In this document: positions 16,393-22,846 of the stretch, in pieces
How the letters are laid out: each line of letters opens with the position of its first letter
How positions within the stretch are numbered: position 1 is the stretch's first letter
NCBI GenBank assembly: GCA_002429085.1
Contig: DIYR01000142.1
Location: forward strand, 1-22,846
Length of the DNA stretch: 22,846 nucleotides
Direction: 5' to 3'
Source: Flavobacteriales bacterium UBA6049
Lineage (GTDB): Bacteria > Bacteroidota > Bacteroidia > Flavobacteriales_G > Salibacteraceae
Notes under the pieces: model-generated
The model's input: the letters and a program-made list of their open reading frames with translations, nothing else
Told to the model about the DNA's origin: nothing
Databases searched by the model: none
Position numbers and translations under genes: made by a program

Positions 16393-17820
16393 GTGGTTTA
16401 TTCAAGTATCATTTTTCTCTTGGTTTTTCTACCTATTGTATTGGTTGTATACAACTTGGTGCCTAACTCTAAGAAAAACTTGGTAGCATTAATCGCTAGC
16501 TTGTTATTCTATTTTTGGGGAGCTCCAAAGTTTTTCTTGCTCCTTATTCCGCTGTTAGTAGTTAACTTCTACATCGTTCAACGAATCAGTAAATCAGAAC
16601 GTACTTCTCAACGAAAGGGACTATTGTGGGCATCTCTGGGTATTAATTTAGGAGTGTTGACTTACTTTAAGTATGCCAACTTTTTTATTGAAAACGTCAA
16701 CGAGCTGTTATCTCTATTAGGAGTTGATTCTCTAGGGTGGGTAGAAGTAGTATTGCCTATAGGTATTTCATTCTTTACGTTCCAATCCATTACTTATTCG
16801 TTAGATGTTTATTGGGGTAAGCACAAACCTCTCAAGAGAGTATGGGATTACTTGCTGTACATTTTACTGTTTCCACAATTAATTGCCGGGCCAATTATTA
16901 GATTCAATACAATTGCAGATGAGCTGAATGATCGAGCACATAACTTCTATGCTGATTTTAAACTGAGTGGAGCATATATTTTTGTTCTTGGCTTAGCCAA
17001 AAAGGTGCTTATCGCAAATCAGATAGGAGGGCAGGTAGATAATATTTTTGCAAATACTGCCACATTGGACTCTGGAACACTATGGATTGGAATTGTAGCT
17101 TATTCCATGCAGATTTATTTTGATTTTGCAGGTTATTCAGACATGGCAATTGGTCTAGGAAAAATGCTTGGATTTAACTTTCCTGAGAACTTCAAGAGCC
17201 CATATACAGCTACTAGTATTACAGATTTTTGGAGAAAGTGGCATATCACCTTAGGGGCTTTTATGCGTGATTATCTATACATTCCATTGGGCGGAAACAG
17301 AACAAGTTTTTTCTTTTCAAAGCATGTAAACCTTGTTATTGTTTTTCTTCTTTCTGGCTTGTGGCACGGAGCTTCGTGGAACTTTGTGATCTGGGGAGCC
17401 TGGCATGGAATCTTCTTATTAGTTGAACGTTTGTTTCTCGCTAAATGGTTGAAAGCATTACCAGGGTTTATTCAACTGGTATATTCGTATTTGGTTGTGC
17501 TAATTGGTTGGGTGTTCTTTAGAGCTGAAACCTTGCTTGATGCTAAAGTTTACTTGCAACGTATGTTTGTGTGGACTACAGAATCAACTACGCTAATTCA
17601 CCTAGATAGTAAGTTCTATTCATTTTTAATAGTTGCCCTTTTCTTTTCGTACCTCACATTATCAAACTTTGGTAAAAAGGCAGAGGAGTATGTGTATACA
17701 GAAGCTACAACAGCCTCGAAACATGCCATTTTATCAATTGGAACACTTATTCTTTTTGTACTTAGTGTAGTTTATGTGGCTACTTCAGATTTTAATCCTT
17801 TTATATACTTCAGGTTCTAA
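16393..17820 (+). CDS. MBOAT-family O-acyltransferase (AlgI-like), first pair
   Basis: This 475-residue polytopic membrane-bound O-acyltransferase uses GTG at 16393 as start; the resulting N-terminus (M)VYSSIIFLLVFLPIVLV matches the MVFSS start usual in AlgI-like proteins, and no ATG fits better. Family marks are YFKYANFFIENVNELL, LPIGISFFTFQSITYSLDVY, FPQLIAGPIIRF, FWRKWHITLGAFMRDYLYIP and LLSGLWHGASWNFVIWGAWH, with the invariant catalytic His at residue 325. AlgI-type proteins pass acyl groups, usually acetyl, from the cytoplasm to a periplasmic partner. The next gene, starting at the last base of this stop codon (TAATG), encodes such a partner. It lies 11 bases after the sulfotransferase-GT gene. 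Confidence 0.93.
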   Translation: MVYSSIIFLLVFLPIVLVVYNLVPNSKKNLVALIASLLFYFWGAPKFFLLLIPLLVVNFYIVQRISKSERTSQRKGLLWASLGINLGVLTYFKYANFFIENVNELLSLLGVDSLGWVEVVLPIGISFFTFQSITYSLDVYWGKHKPLKRVWDYLLYILLFPQLIAGPIIRFNTIADELNDRAHNFYADFKLSGAYIFVLGLAKKVLIANQIGGQVDNIFANTATLDSGTLWIGIVAYSMQIYFDFAGYSDMAIGLGKMLGFNFPENFKSPYTATSITDFWRKWHITLGAFMRDYLYIPLGGNRTSFFFSKHVNLVIVFLLSGLWHGASWNFVIWGAWHGIFLLVERLFLAKWLKALPGFIQLVYSYLVVLIGWVFFRAETLLDAKVYLQRMFVWTTESTTLIHLDSKFYSFLIVALFFSYLTLSNFGKKAEEYVYTEATTASKHAILSIGTLILFVLSVVYVATSDFNPFIYFRF

Positions 17821-19145
17821 TGGGAAAACAGACTAGCACATACAAGAAAGTTCTATTGATAGCCTTTATCGTTCTGCTTAGTTGTCCGTTTGTGGCAATG
17901 TTTGCTCCAATAAATGTAACCTTCAATATTCATGGAACTTCTGCAGCATCAGCTTCTCCTAAATTAAGTGTAGCATCTCTATTTGATGGGACTTATCAAG
18001 AATCCTTAACGAAATACCTTAATGATGAAATAGGCTATTTCGAACTGTTTGTCAAACTTCACAATCAAATAGAATTTAGTCTATTTGATAAAGTGCATTC
18101 TGGGAACGTAGTTGTAGGCAAGAACAACTACCTTTTTGACAAGTCTTATATTGATACATATTACGGTCAAGATTTTATTGGAAGTCCTAAGATAAAGCGC
18201 GTTGTAAATGTGTTAGACGAATTGCAAGATTCACTTGAAGCACGTGGGAAAATCTTGGTCTATTGCTTGGCTACAGGTAAAGCCACCTTTTTCCCTGAGT
18301 ATATTCCATACGAAGAGGAGAAGGACTCAACCAACAATGAGGTGATGGTTCAAGAGTTTCAAAAGCGAGGAATTAATCATATCAACTTTGCTCCATATTT
18401 GCTTGAATTAAAAAAAGAACATGGAGACTTACTGTTTCCAAAGTATGGTGTTCATTGGAGCTATTTTGCCAACATTTTTGTGGCCGATTCTTTATCGAAG
18501 TATATAGAGCATAAAACAGGGTGGGACTTGCCAAATATTGAAATCACTGAAATGAAATTCAGCGAAAAGCCAAAACACTTTGACAATGATATAGGCAATG
18601 TTATGAACTTGTTTGATACACTTCAGCCAGATCGTCAAATGGCATACCCAGAGTTTAAATGGAACAAGCCAGTAGATTTAAAGAAGAAAAAAGTGTTGTT
18701 CATAAGCGATAGTTTTGGTTGGGACTTATTCGAGAACATTGACTTTGGAAAAGACTGTTTCTCTGAAATGCAGCTATGGTTTTATTATCAGGCCGTGTAT
18801 AGTAAAACCATTAAAGAGGGACGGTTGATAAGTGAGTTACCGTTGCTTTCTCGTCACGTAAGTCTGCATAATATGCTGATGGAGTATGATGCATTTGTAA
18901 TCTTAACCAACGAGCCTAACAACGTTCTAAGAGGATGGGGATTTCCAAAAGATGCGTTGATGACATTGAAAGATTCAAACCACGTAAGAGAAGAAAGAGG
19001 TAATGAATTTCTGTATAATCAGTGTTACGACAAGAAAGAGTGGAGAGAGGGGCTAGAGAAACTTGCAGAAGAACGTAACATCACCTTTGAAGAAATGGTA
19101 GAAATCTACCTTCATGATAGAAACTTTACATTGGACACAGAATGA
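17820..19145 (+). CDS. AlgX/AlgJ-like SGNH O-acetyltransferase partner
   Basis: This 441-residue protein has one N-terminal hydrophobic segment (about residues 10-32), serving as signal anchor, and a periplasmic SGNH-hydrolase-like domain. Visible marks are HSGNVVVGKNNYLFDKSYID near the start of the domain, KILVYCLATGKATFFPEYIP, FPKYGVHWSYFANIFVADSL (His212-Trp213) and VLFISDSFGWDLF, with the presumed nucleophile Ser298 in DSF. This order matches the AlgJ/AlgX family. The residue two before the His is Gly (GVHW) where AlgJ/AlgX have Asp (DxHW), so the catalytic acid may lie elsewhere or activity may differ. It follows the first MBOAT gene with a one-base overlap and overlaps the second MBOAT gene by 4 bases, so the two pairs are joined. 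It is expected to put acetyl groups on the exported glycan. Confidence 0.83.
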   Translation: MGKQTSTYKKVLLIAFIVLLSCPFVAMFAPINVTFNIHGTSAASASPKLSVASLFDGTYQESLTKYLNDEIGYFELFVKLHNQIEFSLFDKVHSGNVVVGKNNYLFDKSYIDTYYGQDFIGSPKIKRVVNVLDELQDSLEARGKILVYCLATGKATFFPEYIPYEEEKDSTNNEVMVQEFQKRGINHINFAPYLLELKKEHGDLLFPKYGVHWSYFANIFVADSLSKYIEHKTGWDLPNIEITEMKFSEKPKHFDNDIGNVMNLFDTLQPDRQMAYPEFKWNKPVDLKKKKVLFISDSFGWDLFENIDFGKDCFSEMQLWFYYQAVYSKTIKEGRLISELPLLSRHVSLHNMLMEYDAFVILTNEPNNVLRGWGFPKDALMTLKDSNHVREERGNEFLYNQCYDKKEWREGLEKLAEERNITFEEMVEIYLHDRNFTLDTE

Positions 19146-20560
19146 AATTCAATTCCATAGAGTTTCTCATATTTTTAGGTGTAACCTTCTTTGTACTTTG
19201 GAGTGTAAAGAGAAACTTGAAGGTGTTCAATATTCTCTTGCTCATAATTAGCTATGTCTTTTATGCATGGTGGGATTACCGCTTTTTGTTCTTGATTATT
19301 TTTAGTTCTCTGATAGATTATACAGTAGGCTATTGGATTCCGAAAAGTCAACATAAAAAAGCTCTGATTGGAATTAGCCTTTCAGTAAATCTTGGACTCC
19401 TGATGTTTTTCAAGTATGCAAACTTTTTTATTGAGTCTTTTCAGGATCTCTTGCATCAACTAAACCTTCAAGCTAATTATCAAACCCTCAGTATTATTCT
19501 GCCAGTTGGTATTAGCTTTTACACATTTCAAACCCTGAGTTACTCGCTAGATGTATATAAAGGCAAAATCAAACCAGAGAAAAACCTTGTAGCGTTCTTA
19601 AACTATGTTAGCTTCTTTCCGCAACTAGTTGCAGGGCCAATTGAAAGAGCGACAACATTTTTACCTCAGTTTTCTAGAGAACGCATCTATAACTATCCAC
19701 AAGCAGTTGCTGGACTTCGTTTGTTGCTCTATGGCTTTTTCAAAAAAATGGTTATAGCCGACAATATCGGAATACAAGTAGATGCTGTTTACCAGAATTA
19801 CGATACTAACAATGGTTTCTCTCTGTATGTAGCATCAGCCTTGTTTTTTGTTCAACTCTATGCAGATTTCTCTGCATATACAGATATTGCAAGGGGAGTA
19901 GCTAAATTGCTTGGTTTTGAATTGGTCAAAAACTTTAAAACGCCATTGTTTGCCAAAAGCTTTCCAGAATTTTGGTCTAGATGGCACATATCGCTTACAA
20001 ATTGGTTTAGAGACTATTTATTTATTTGGCTTGCTGGACTTAACAAAAAGAGCAGTTTGTGGCGAATTATTTCTACAATCATACTGTTTGTAGTGATTGG
20101 TTTTTGGCATGGTGCAAATTATACCTTCATCATATTTGGATTAATTCATGGGTTAGGGTTCATCCCGAGAATTCTATCTAGAAACAACAAGCAAATACGC
20201 AAAGCATTATCGTTTTTAAACGAACACAAAGTGGCTAGCATTTTTTCTATGCTAGGTACCTACAGCATACTGAGCTTAACGGCCGTACTATTTAGATCGC
20301 CTAACATTACTACAGCAACAGCTATTTTTAGGTCAATTACACAAGATTTTGGTTCTACATTAAATCAAGGCTTGTTGAGTGTGCTACCAATAGCTCTTGG
20401 TATATTGACTTTCGAGTGGATTACCAGAGATAAAAAACATCCGTTTTACGTAGAAAACCTACACCCATACGTGCGAAGAACTCTGTATGTAGTAATGATT
20501 ATCCTTATTCTGTTGTACGGATACTTTGGAAAAGAACCGTTTTATTACTTTCAATTCTAA
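19142..20560 (+). CDS. MBOAT-family O-acyltransferase (AlgI-like), second pair
   Basis: This is a second polytopic MBOAT protein of 472 residues. It starts MKFNSIEFLIFLGVTFFVLW and carries YVFYAWWDYRFLFLIIFSS, MFFKYANFFIES, LPVGISFYTFQTLSYSLDVY, FPQLVAGPIERA, FWSRWHISLTNWFRDYLFIW and VVIGFWHGANYTFIIFGLIH, with the catalytic His at residue 323. It is homologous to the product of 16393 but clearly different throughout, for example in the GNR/GLN loop after DYL, so it is not a recent duplicate. Its ATG overlaps the AlgX-like stop (ATGA), and a divergent SGNH protein follows 2 bases after its own stop. It probably feeds acyl groups for a second modification. Confidence 0.93.
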   Translation: MKFNSIEFLIFLGVTFFVLWSVKRNLKVFNILLLIISYVFYAWWDYRFLFLIIFSSLIDYTVGYWIPKSQHKKALIGISLSVNLGLLMFFKYANFFIESFQDLLHQLNLQANYQTLSIILPVGISFYTFQTLSYSLDVYKGKIKPEKNLVAFLNYVSFFPQLVAGPIERATTFLPQFSRERIYNYPQAVAGLRLLLYGFFKKMVIADNIGIQVDAVYQNYDTNNGFSLYVASALFFVQLYADFSAYTDIARGVAKLLGFELVKNFKTPLFAKSFPEFWSRWHISLTNWFRDYLFIWLAGLNKKSSLWRIISTIILFVVIGFWHGANYTFIIFGLIHGLGFIPRILSRNNKQIRKALSFLNEHKVASIFSMLGTYSILSLTAVLFRSPNITTATAIFRSITQDFGSTLNQGLLSVLPIALGILTFEWITRDKKHPFYVENLHPYVRRTLYVVMIILILLYGYFGKEPFYYFQF

Positions 20561-20562
20561 CA

Positions 20563-21732
20563 ATGAAGAGGCTAGTATTAAATACCATTCCTTATGTGCT
20601 GATCATTGTTTGCTATGGCTTAGTAGGAGAATATTTCTTGTTTGAGAACAAAGAGTCGTATTCCATAGATCGTGTAACAACTCTTCAACAAGAATCAGAA
20701 ACCGAGACTTATTACTGTAGAGAAATTCTAGGGAATTCGTTGAGCAACTACAAGTTTCAAATGCTGAAAAAGAAGCAGCCTACAGGTGTTATGGTATTAG
20801 GGCAATCTGTAACACTGCAGTTTCGCGATTTCATGTTTGAACCTTATCAAGATGACTTCTACAATACCGGACTAATGGCTAGGAATGTAAAAGATCTTAA
20901 CTATGTAATGGACTTGATTGATCAAGGCGATTTGAATAAGCCAAAGCTCATTCTGCTGGGAGTCGACATTTCGTTTTTCTTGGAGCATACTATACTAGAT
21001 TCGGTTGAGTGGACTAGAAATTATCCAGAAGATAGAGCCATCAGTAGCAAATCGCATCTAAAAGGAATTCAGCGTATATTCTTGAATAGTAAATACCGTT
21101 CAACCCCAACAACTAACTATGGTTTCGGAAGAGCAGGTATGTCAGGTAGAGGTTATAGAAGTGATGGTAGTTACCGGCACAAACCAGATATTGAAAGGTA
21201 TTTAAGAGATTCAACCTACAATGATGGAGCTTTAATCACATACCTGAAAAACAGAACAGCTCCCTTTATTGAACCTTTTCTTTTTTCTGAACAGAAAAAG
21301 CTTCAATATTTCGAATTTCTAGAACGGGTAGAGGCCATGGATATTGAACTCATTCTATACGTTCCGCCATATTCAGATGTATATTTCAACCAAGCCATTC
21401 AAGACACCATGTTTAATGCATATTGGAAGCAATTTATGGGAGTGCAACAAGAGCTTACGACACTAGGTTTCAACGTAATTCCATTTACAACTCCATCTAA
21501 AATAGGCTTAACAGATCATTACATGGTAGATGCAGAACATCCAGGAGAAGTAATGTGTGCCATGCAACTACAACGTGCTATTCAACAGAAACGATTAGAA
21601 GGAGATATCATTCAATCACTTACCTTTTCAATGGTAAACGAATATGGTAAGTTAGAATATGTAATACCAATTTCGTTTATGAACGATCCAATAGACCAGC
21701 TACTCGTAAAACAAACACAGAAGAAAGTATAG
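20563..21732 (+). CDS. Membrane-anchored SGNH-like protein, likely partner of second MBOAT
   Basis: This 389-residue protein has one N-terminal hydrophobic segment (about residues 5-26) and a large presumably periplasmic domain. I do not recognise a named family, but SGNH features are visible. A beta strand leads into VMVLGQSVTLQFRDF with Ser82 where the SGNH nucleophile would be (GQS instead of GDS), and DAEHPGEVMCAMQLQRAI near the end has the D-x-x-H pair (Asp323, His326). Between them, KLILLGVDISFFLEH and IELILYVPPYSDVYF look like the core strands of the fold. The position 2 bases after an MBOAT gene fits an O-acyltransferase partner replacing AlgX/AlgJ. A Gly/Arg/Tyr-rich stretch (YGFGRAGMSGRGYRSDGSYR) in the middle is unusual. 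Function is inferred from motifs and context. Confidence 0.68.
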   Translation: MKRLVLNTIPYVLIIVCYGLVGEYFLFENKESYSIDRVTTLQQESETETYYCREILGNSLSNYKFQMLKKKQPTGVMVLGQSVTLQFRDFMFEPYQDDFYNTGLMARNVKDLNYVMDLIDQGDLNKPKLILLGVDISFFLEHTILDSVEWTRNYPEDRAISSKSHLKGIQRIFLNSKYRSTPTTNYGFGRAGMSGRGYRSDGSYRHKPDIERYLRDSTYNDGALITYLKNRTAPFIEPFLFSEQKKLQYFEFLERVEAMDIELILYVPPYSDVYFNQAIQDTMFNAYWKQFMGVQQELTTLGFNVIPFTTPSKIGLTDHYMVDAEHPGEVMCAMQLQRAIQQKRLEGDIIQSLTFSMVNEYGKLEYVIPISFMNDPIDQLLVKQTQKKV

Positions 21733-21762
21733 AACTATACCCAATTAATAATTTAGCCAATT

Positions 21763-22533
21763 ATGTCAATAACAGATTCAGATAAAGCATGGAAAAAATT
21801 CGGTGAAACCGATGCTTACTTTGGCGTTCTTACACACGAAAAGTTTCGCGATAAAAACTTGAACGAAGAACACAAAAGAGAATTTTTTGAAACAGGAATT
21901 AAGTATACCAGAAGAATTTATCGTCATTTCAGAAAGCAATTCAATCCTGATGTAGAATTTAAAAGTGTACTAGATTTTGGTTGTGGAACTGGTAGACTTG
22001 TTCTAGGCTTTGCACATGGCTCTGAAAGAGTAGTGGGGCTTGATATCAGTGAGAAAATGCTGGAAGAGGCAGAAAAGAATGCCAAAGAACAGAATCTATC
22101 TAATGTTGAATTTCATTTATCTGATGATCAACTTTCGGCTGTAAAAGGGCAGCAGTTCGACTTGGTAAATACCTACATCGTATTGCAGCATATTAATCCT
22201 GAACGTGGAATGGGAATCATTTCTGAGTTAATGGACAGGATTAAACCAGGCGGCTATGGAGTAATTCACGTAACGTATTCTACTCAAAAAGGTAGACTAG
22301 GCAAGTTCCTGAATTATTTCAGATTCCGGTACCCAATTGTGCACGGTGTGATGAACCTAATGGATAAAAGAAAGTTTAATGAACCCCTAATGCAAATGAA
22401 TGAGTACGATATGAGTAAGGTATTCGAAATCATTTACAAAGCTGGAGTGAGAGAATCATATCTACAGTATGAAGATCACGGTTCTGTGTTAGGTGTTACC
22501 ATTTATTTACAGAAACAAGCAGAACAATCATAA
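21763..22533 (+). CDS. Class I SAM-dependent methyltransferase
   Basis: This 256-residue cytoplasmic enzyme has a Rossmann-type methyltransferase core. Motif I is VLDFGCGTGRLVLGFA (residues 69-84), followed by VVGLDISEKMLEEAEKNAKE (acidic residue at the end of strand 2), FDLVNTYIVLQHINPERG (motif IV region) and RIKPGGYGVIHVTY (motif VI). An N-terminal helical part of about 60 residues precedes the core. It lies 30 bases after the SGNH-like gene and is the last gene of the polysaccharide train. It may methylate a sugar or a chain end, as WbdD-type enzymes do in other ABC-exported glycans. No kinase domain is present and the acceptor is not predictable. Confidence 0.88.
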   Translation: MSITDSDKAWKKFGETDAYFGVLTHEKFRDKNLNEEHKREFFETGIKYTRRIYRHFRKQFNPDVEFKSVLDFGCGTGRLVLGFAHGSERVVGLDISEKMLEEAEKNAKEQNLSNVEFHLSDDQLSAVKGQQFDLVNTYIVLQHINPERGMGIISELMDRIKPGGYGVIHVTYSTQKGRLGKFLNYFRFRYPIVHGVMNLMDKRKFNEPLMQMNEYDMSKVFEIIYKAGVRESYLQYEDHGSVLGVTIYLQKQAEQS

Positions 22534-22565
22534 AGGAGTAAGACGGAAGTAGTGAGGATTAAATT

Positions 22566-22620
22566 AAAAGTAATTTAACTTTCAGAAAGTATTGAAAGTT
22601 TGGTTCAATAAATTACTTTT
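22566..22620. repeat. 12-bp perfect inverted repeat between operon end and regulator gene
   Basis: AAAAGTAATTTA (22566-22577) is the exact reverse complement of TAAATTACTTTT (22609-22620). The 31 bases between contain smaller pairings: ACTTTC (22578-22583) with GAAAGT (22594-22599), and TTGAA (22592-22596) with TTCAA (22604-22608). In RNA it could end the polysaccharide transcript. In DNA the right arm covers most of the -7 box of the next promoter, so it could be an operator. Confidence 0.55.
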
Positions 22621-22621
22621 G
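22592..22621 (+). promoter_or_regulatory. Bacteroidota-type promoter for the GbsR-like gene
   Basis: TTG (22592-22594), a 19-base spacer and TACTTTTG (22614-22621) match the Bacteroidota housekeeping consensus TTG-N19-TANNTTTG exactly. The -7 box ends 8 bases before the ATG at 22630, so transcription should begin within a few bases of the start codon, giving a leaderless or nearly leaderless mRNA. Confidence 0.65.
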
Positions 22622-22629
22622 GTATCACA

Positions 22630-22846
22630 ATGGAATACGACAAAGGCAAACATCAATTTATTCAAGCATGGGGTTCTCTGGGCACGGCCTGGGGAATCAA
22701 CAAAGCTATGGCCCAAATACATGCCTTGTTGTTAATTGCCAGTGAACCACTTTCTACCGAAGACATTATGCAAGAACTTCAAATCTCACGTGGTAATGCC
22801 AACATGAATATTCGTGCATTAATAGATTGGGGAATCGTGCACAAAG
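22630..22846 (+). CDS. GbsR/MarR-family transcriptional regulator, 5' part (runs off window)
   Basis: Only the first 72 residues are visible; the gene continues past the window. The N-terminus (KHQFIQAWGSLGTAWGINKA) followed by AQIHALLLIASEPLSTEDIM and then LQISRGNANMNIRALIDWGI is typical of the GbsR branch of MarR-like winged-helix regulators. The last stretch holds the recognition helix with the SRGNAN motif. The start ATG at 22630 is supported because conserved residues begin six codons later. It sits behind its own Bacteroidota-type promoter, so it is a separate unit from the polysaccharide operon. Family members sense osmolytes or small molecules; the ligand here is unknown. Confidence 0.85.
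   Translation, partial: MEYDKGKHQFIQAWGSLGTAWGINKAMAQIHALLLIASEPLSTEDIMQELQISRGNANMNIRALIDWGIVHK

Noticed and set aside
1..22846. tRNA, rRNA, CRISPR arrays, insertion sequences, phage or toxin-antitoxin genes
   Set aside because: Looked for on both strands; no regular repeat-spacer array, transposase motif or RNA gene signature was seen.

Overview
The window looks like chromosomal DNA of a Bacteroidota bacterium, probably marine and Flavobacteriia-like. The evidence is AT-rich DNA, almost no Shine-Dalgarno sequences before starts, a Bacteroidota-type promoter (TTG, 19 bases, TACTTTTG) at 22592-22621, and gene families typical of the phylum. These include a TolB-like/TPR/AraC regulator, a DUF2892 membrane protein beside an RND pump, and a GbsR-type regulator. 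The genus cannot be set from sequence reading alone.

Left part (1-7550), mostly housekeeping and accessory genes. The 3' end of an RND efflux permease is followed on the same strand by a small PII-like protein and a DUF2892 membrane protein. An outer-membrane beta-barrel-like protein and a large TolB-like/TPR/AraC regulator lie on the minus strand. A plus-strand lipoprotein with an additional C-terminal membrane helix follows; two copies of the dyad TAACTAGAGTTA lie upstream of it. A minus-strand MFS exporter ends this part. Two copies of an ACTTNGACAAGCTCAGT repeat sit at the two convergent gene junctions.

Right part (7774-22533), one long plus-strand gene train of eleven genes, with most junctions overlapping or only a few bases apart. 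It encodes building, export and decoration of a surface polysaccharide. The parts are: sulfotransferase; GT4 glycosyltransferase; O-antigen ligase/polymerase fused to a GT4 glycosyltransferase; ABC-2 permease and ATPase of the Wzm/Wzt type; second sulfotransferase; sulfotransferase fused to a GT4 glycosyltransferase; MBOAT O-acyltransferase with an AlgX/AlgJ-like partner; second MBOAT with a divergent SGNH partner; and a SAM methyltransferase. I infer a sulfated and O-acylated (probably O-acetylated) glycan exported by an ABC transporter. Three sulfotransferase domains, two domain fusions and two acyltransferase pairs in one operon make this the most interesting part of the window.

Right edge (22534-22846). 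After an inverted repeat that overlaps a strong candidate promoter, a GbsR/MarR-like regulator begins and runs off the window. I saw no tRNA, rRNA, CRISPR array, insertion sequence or phage gene.
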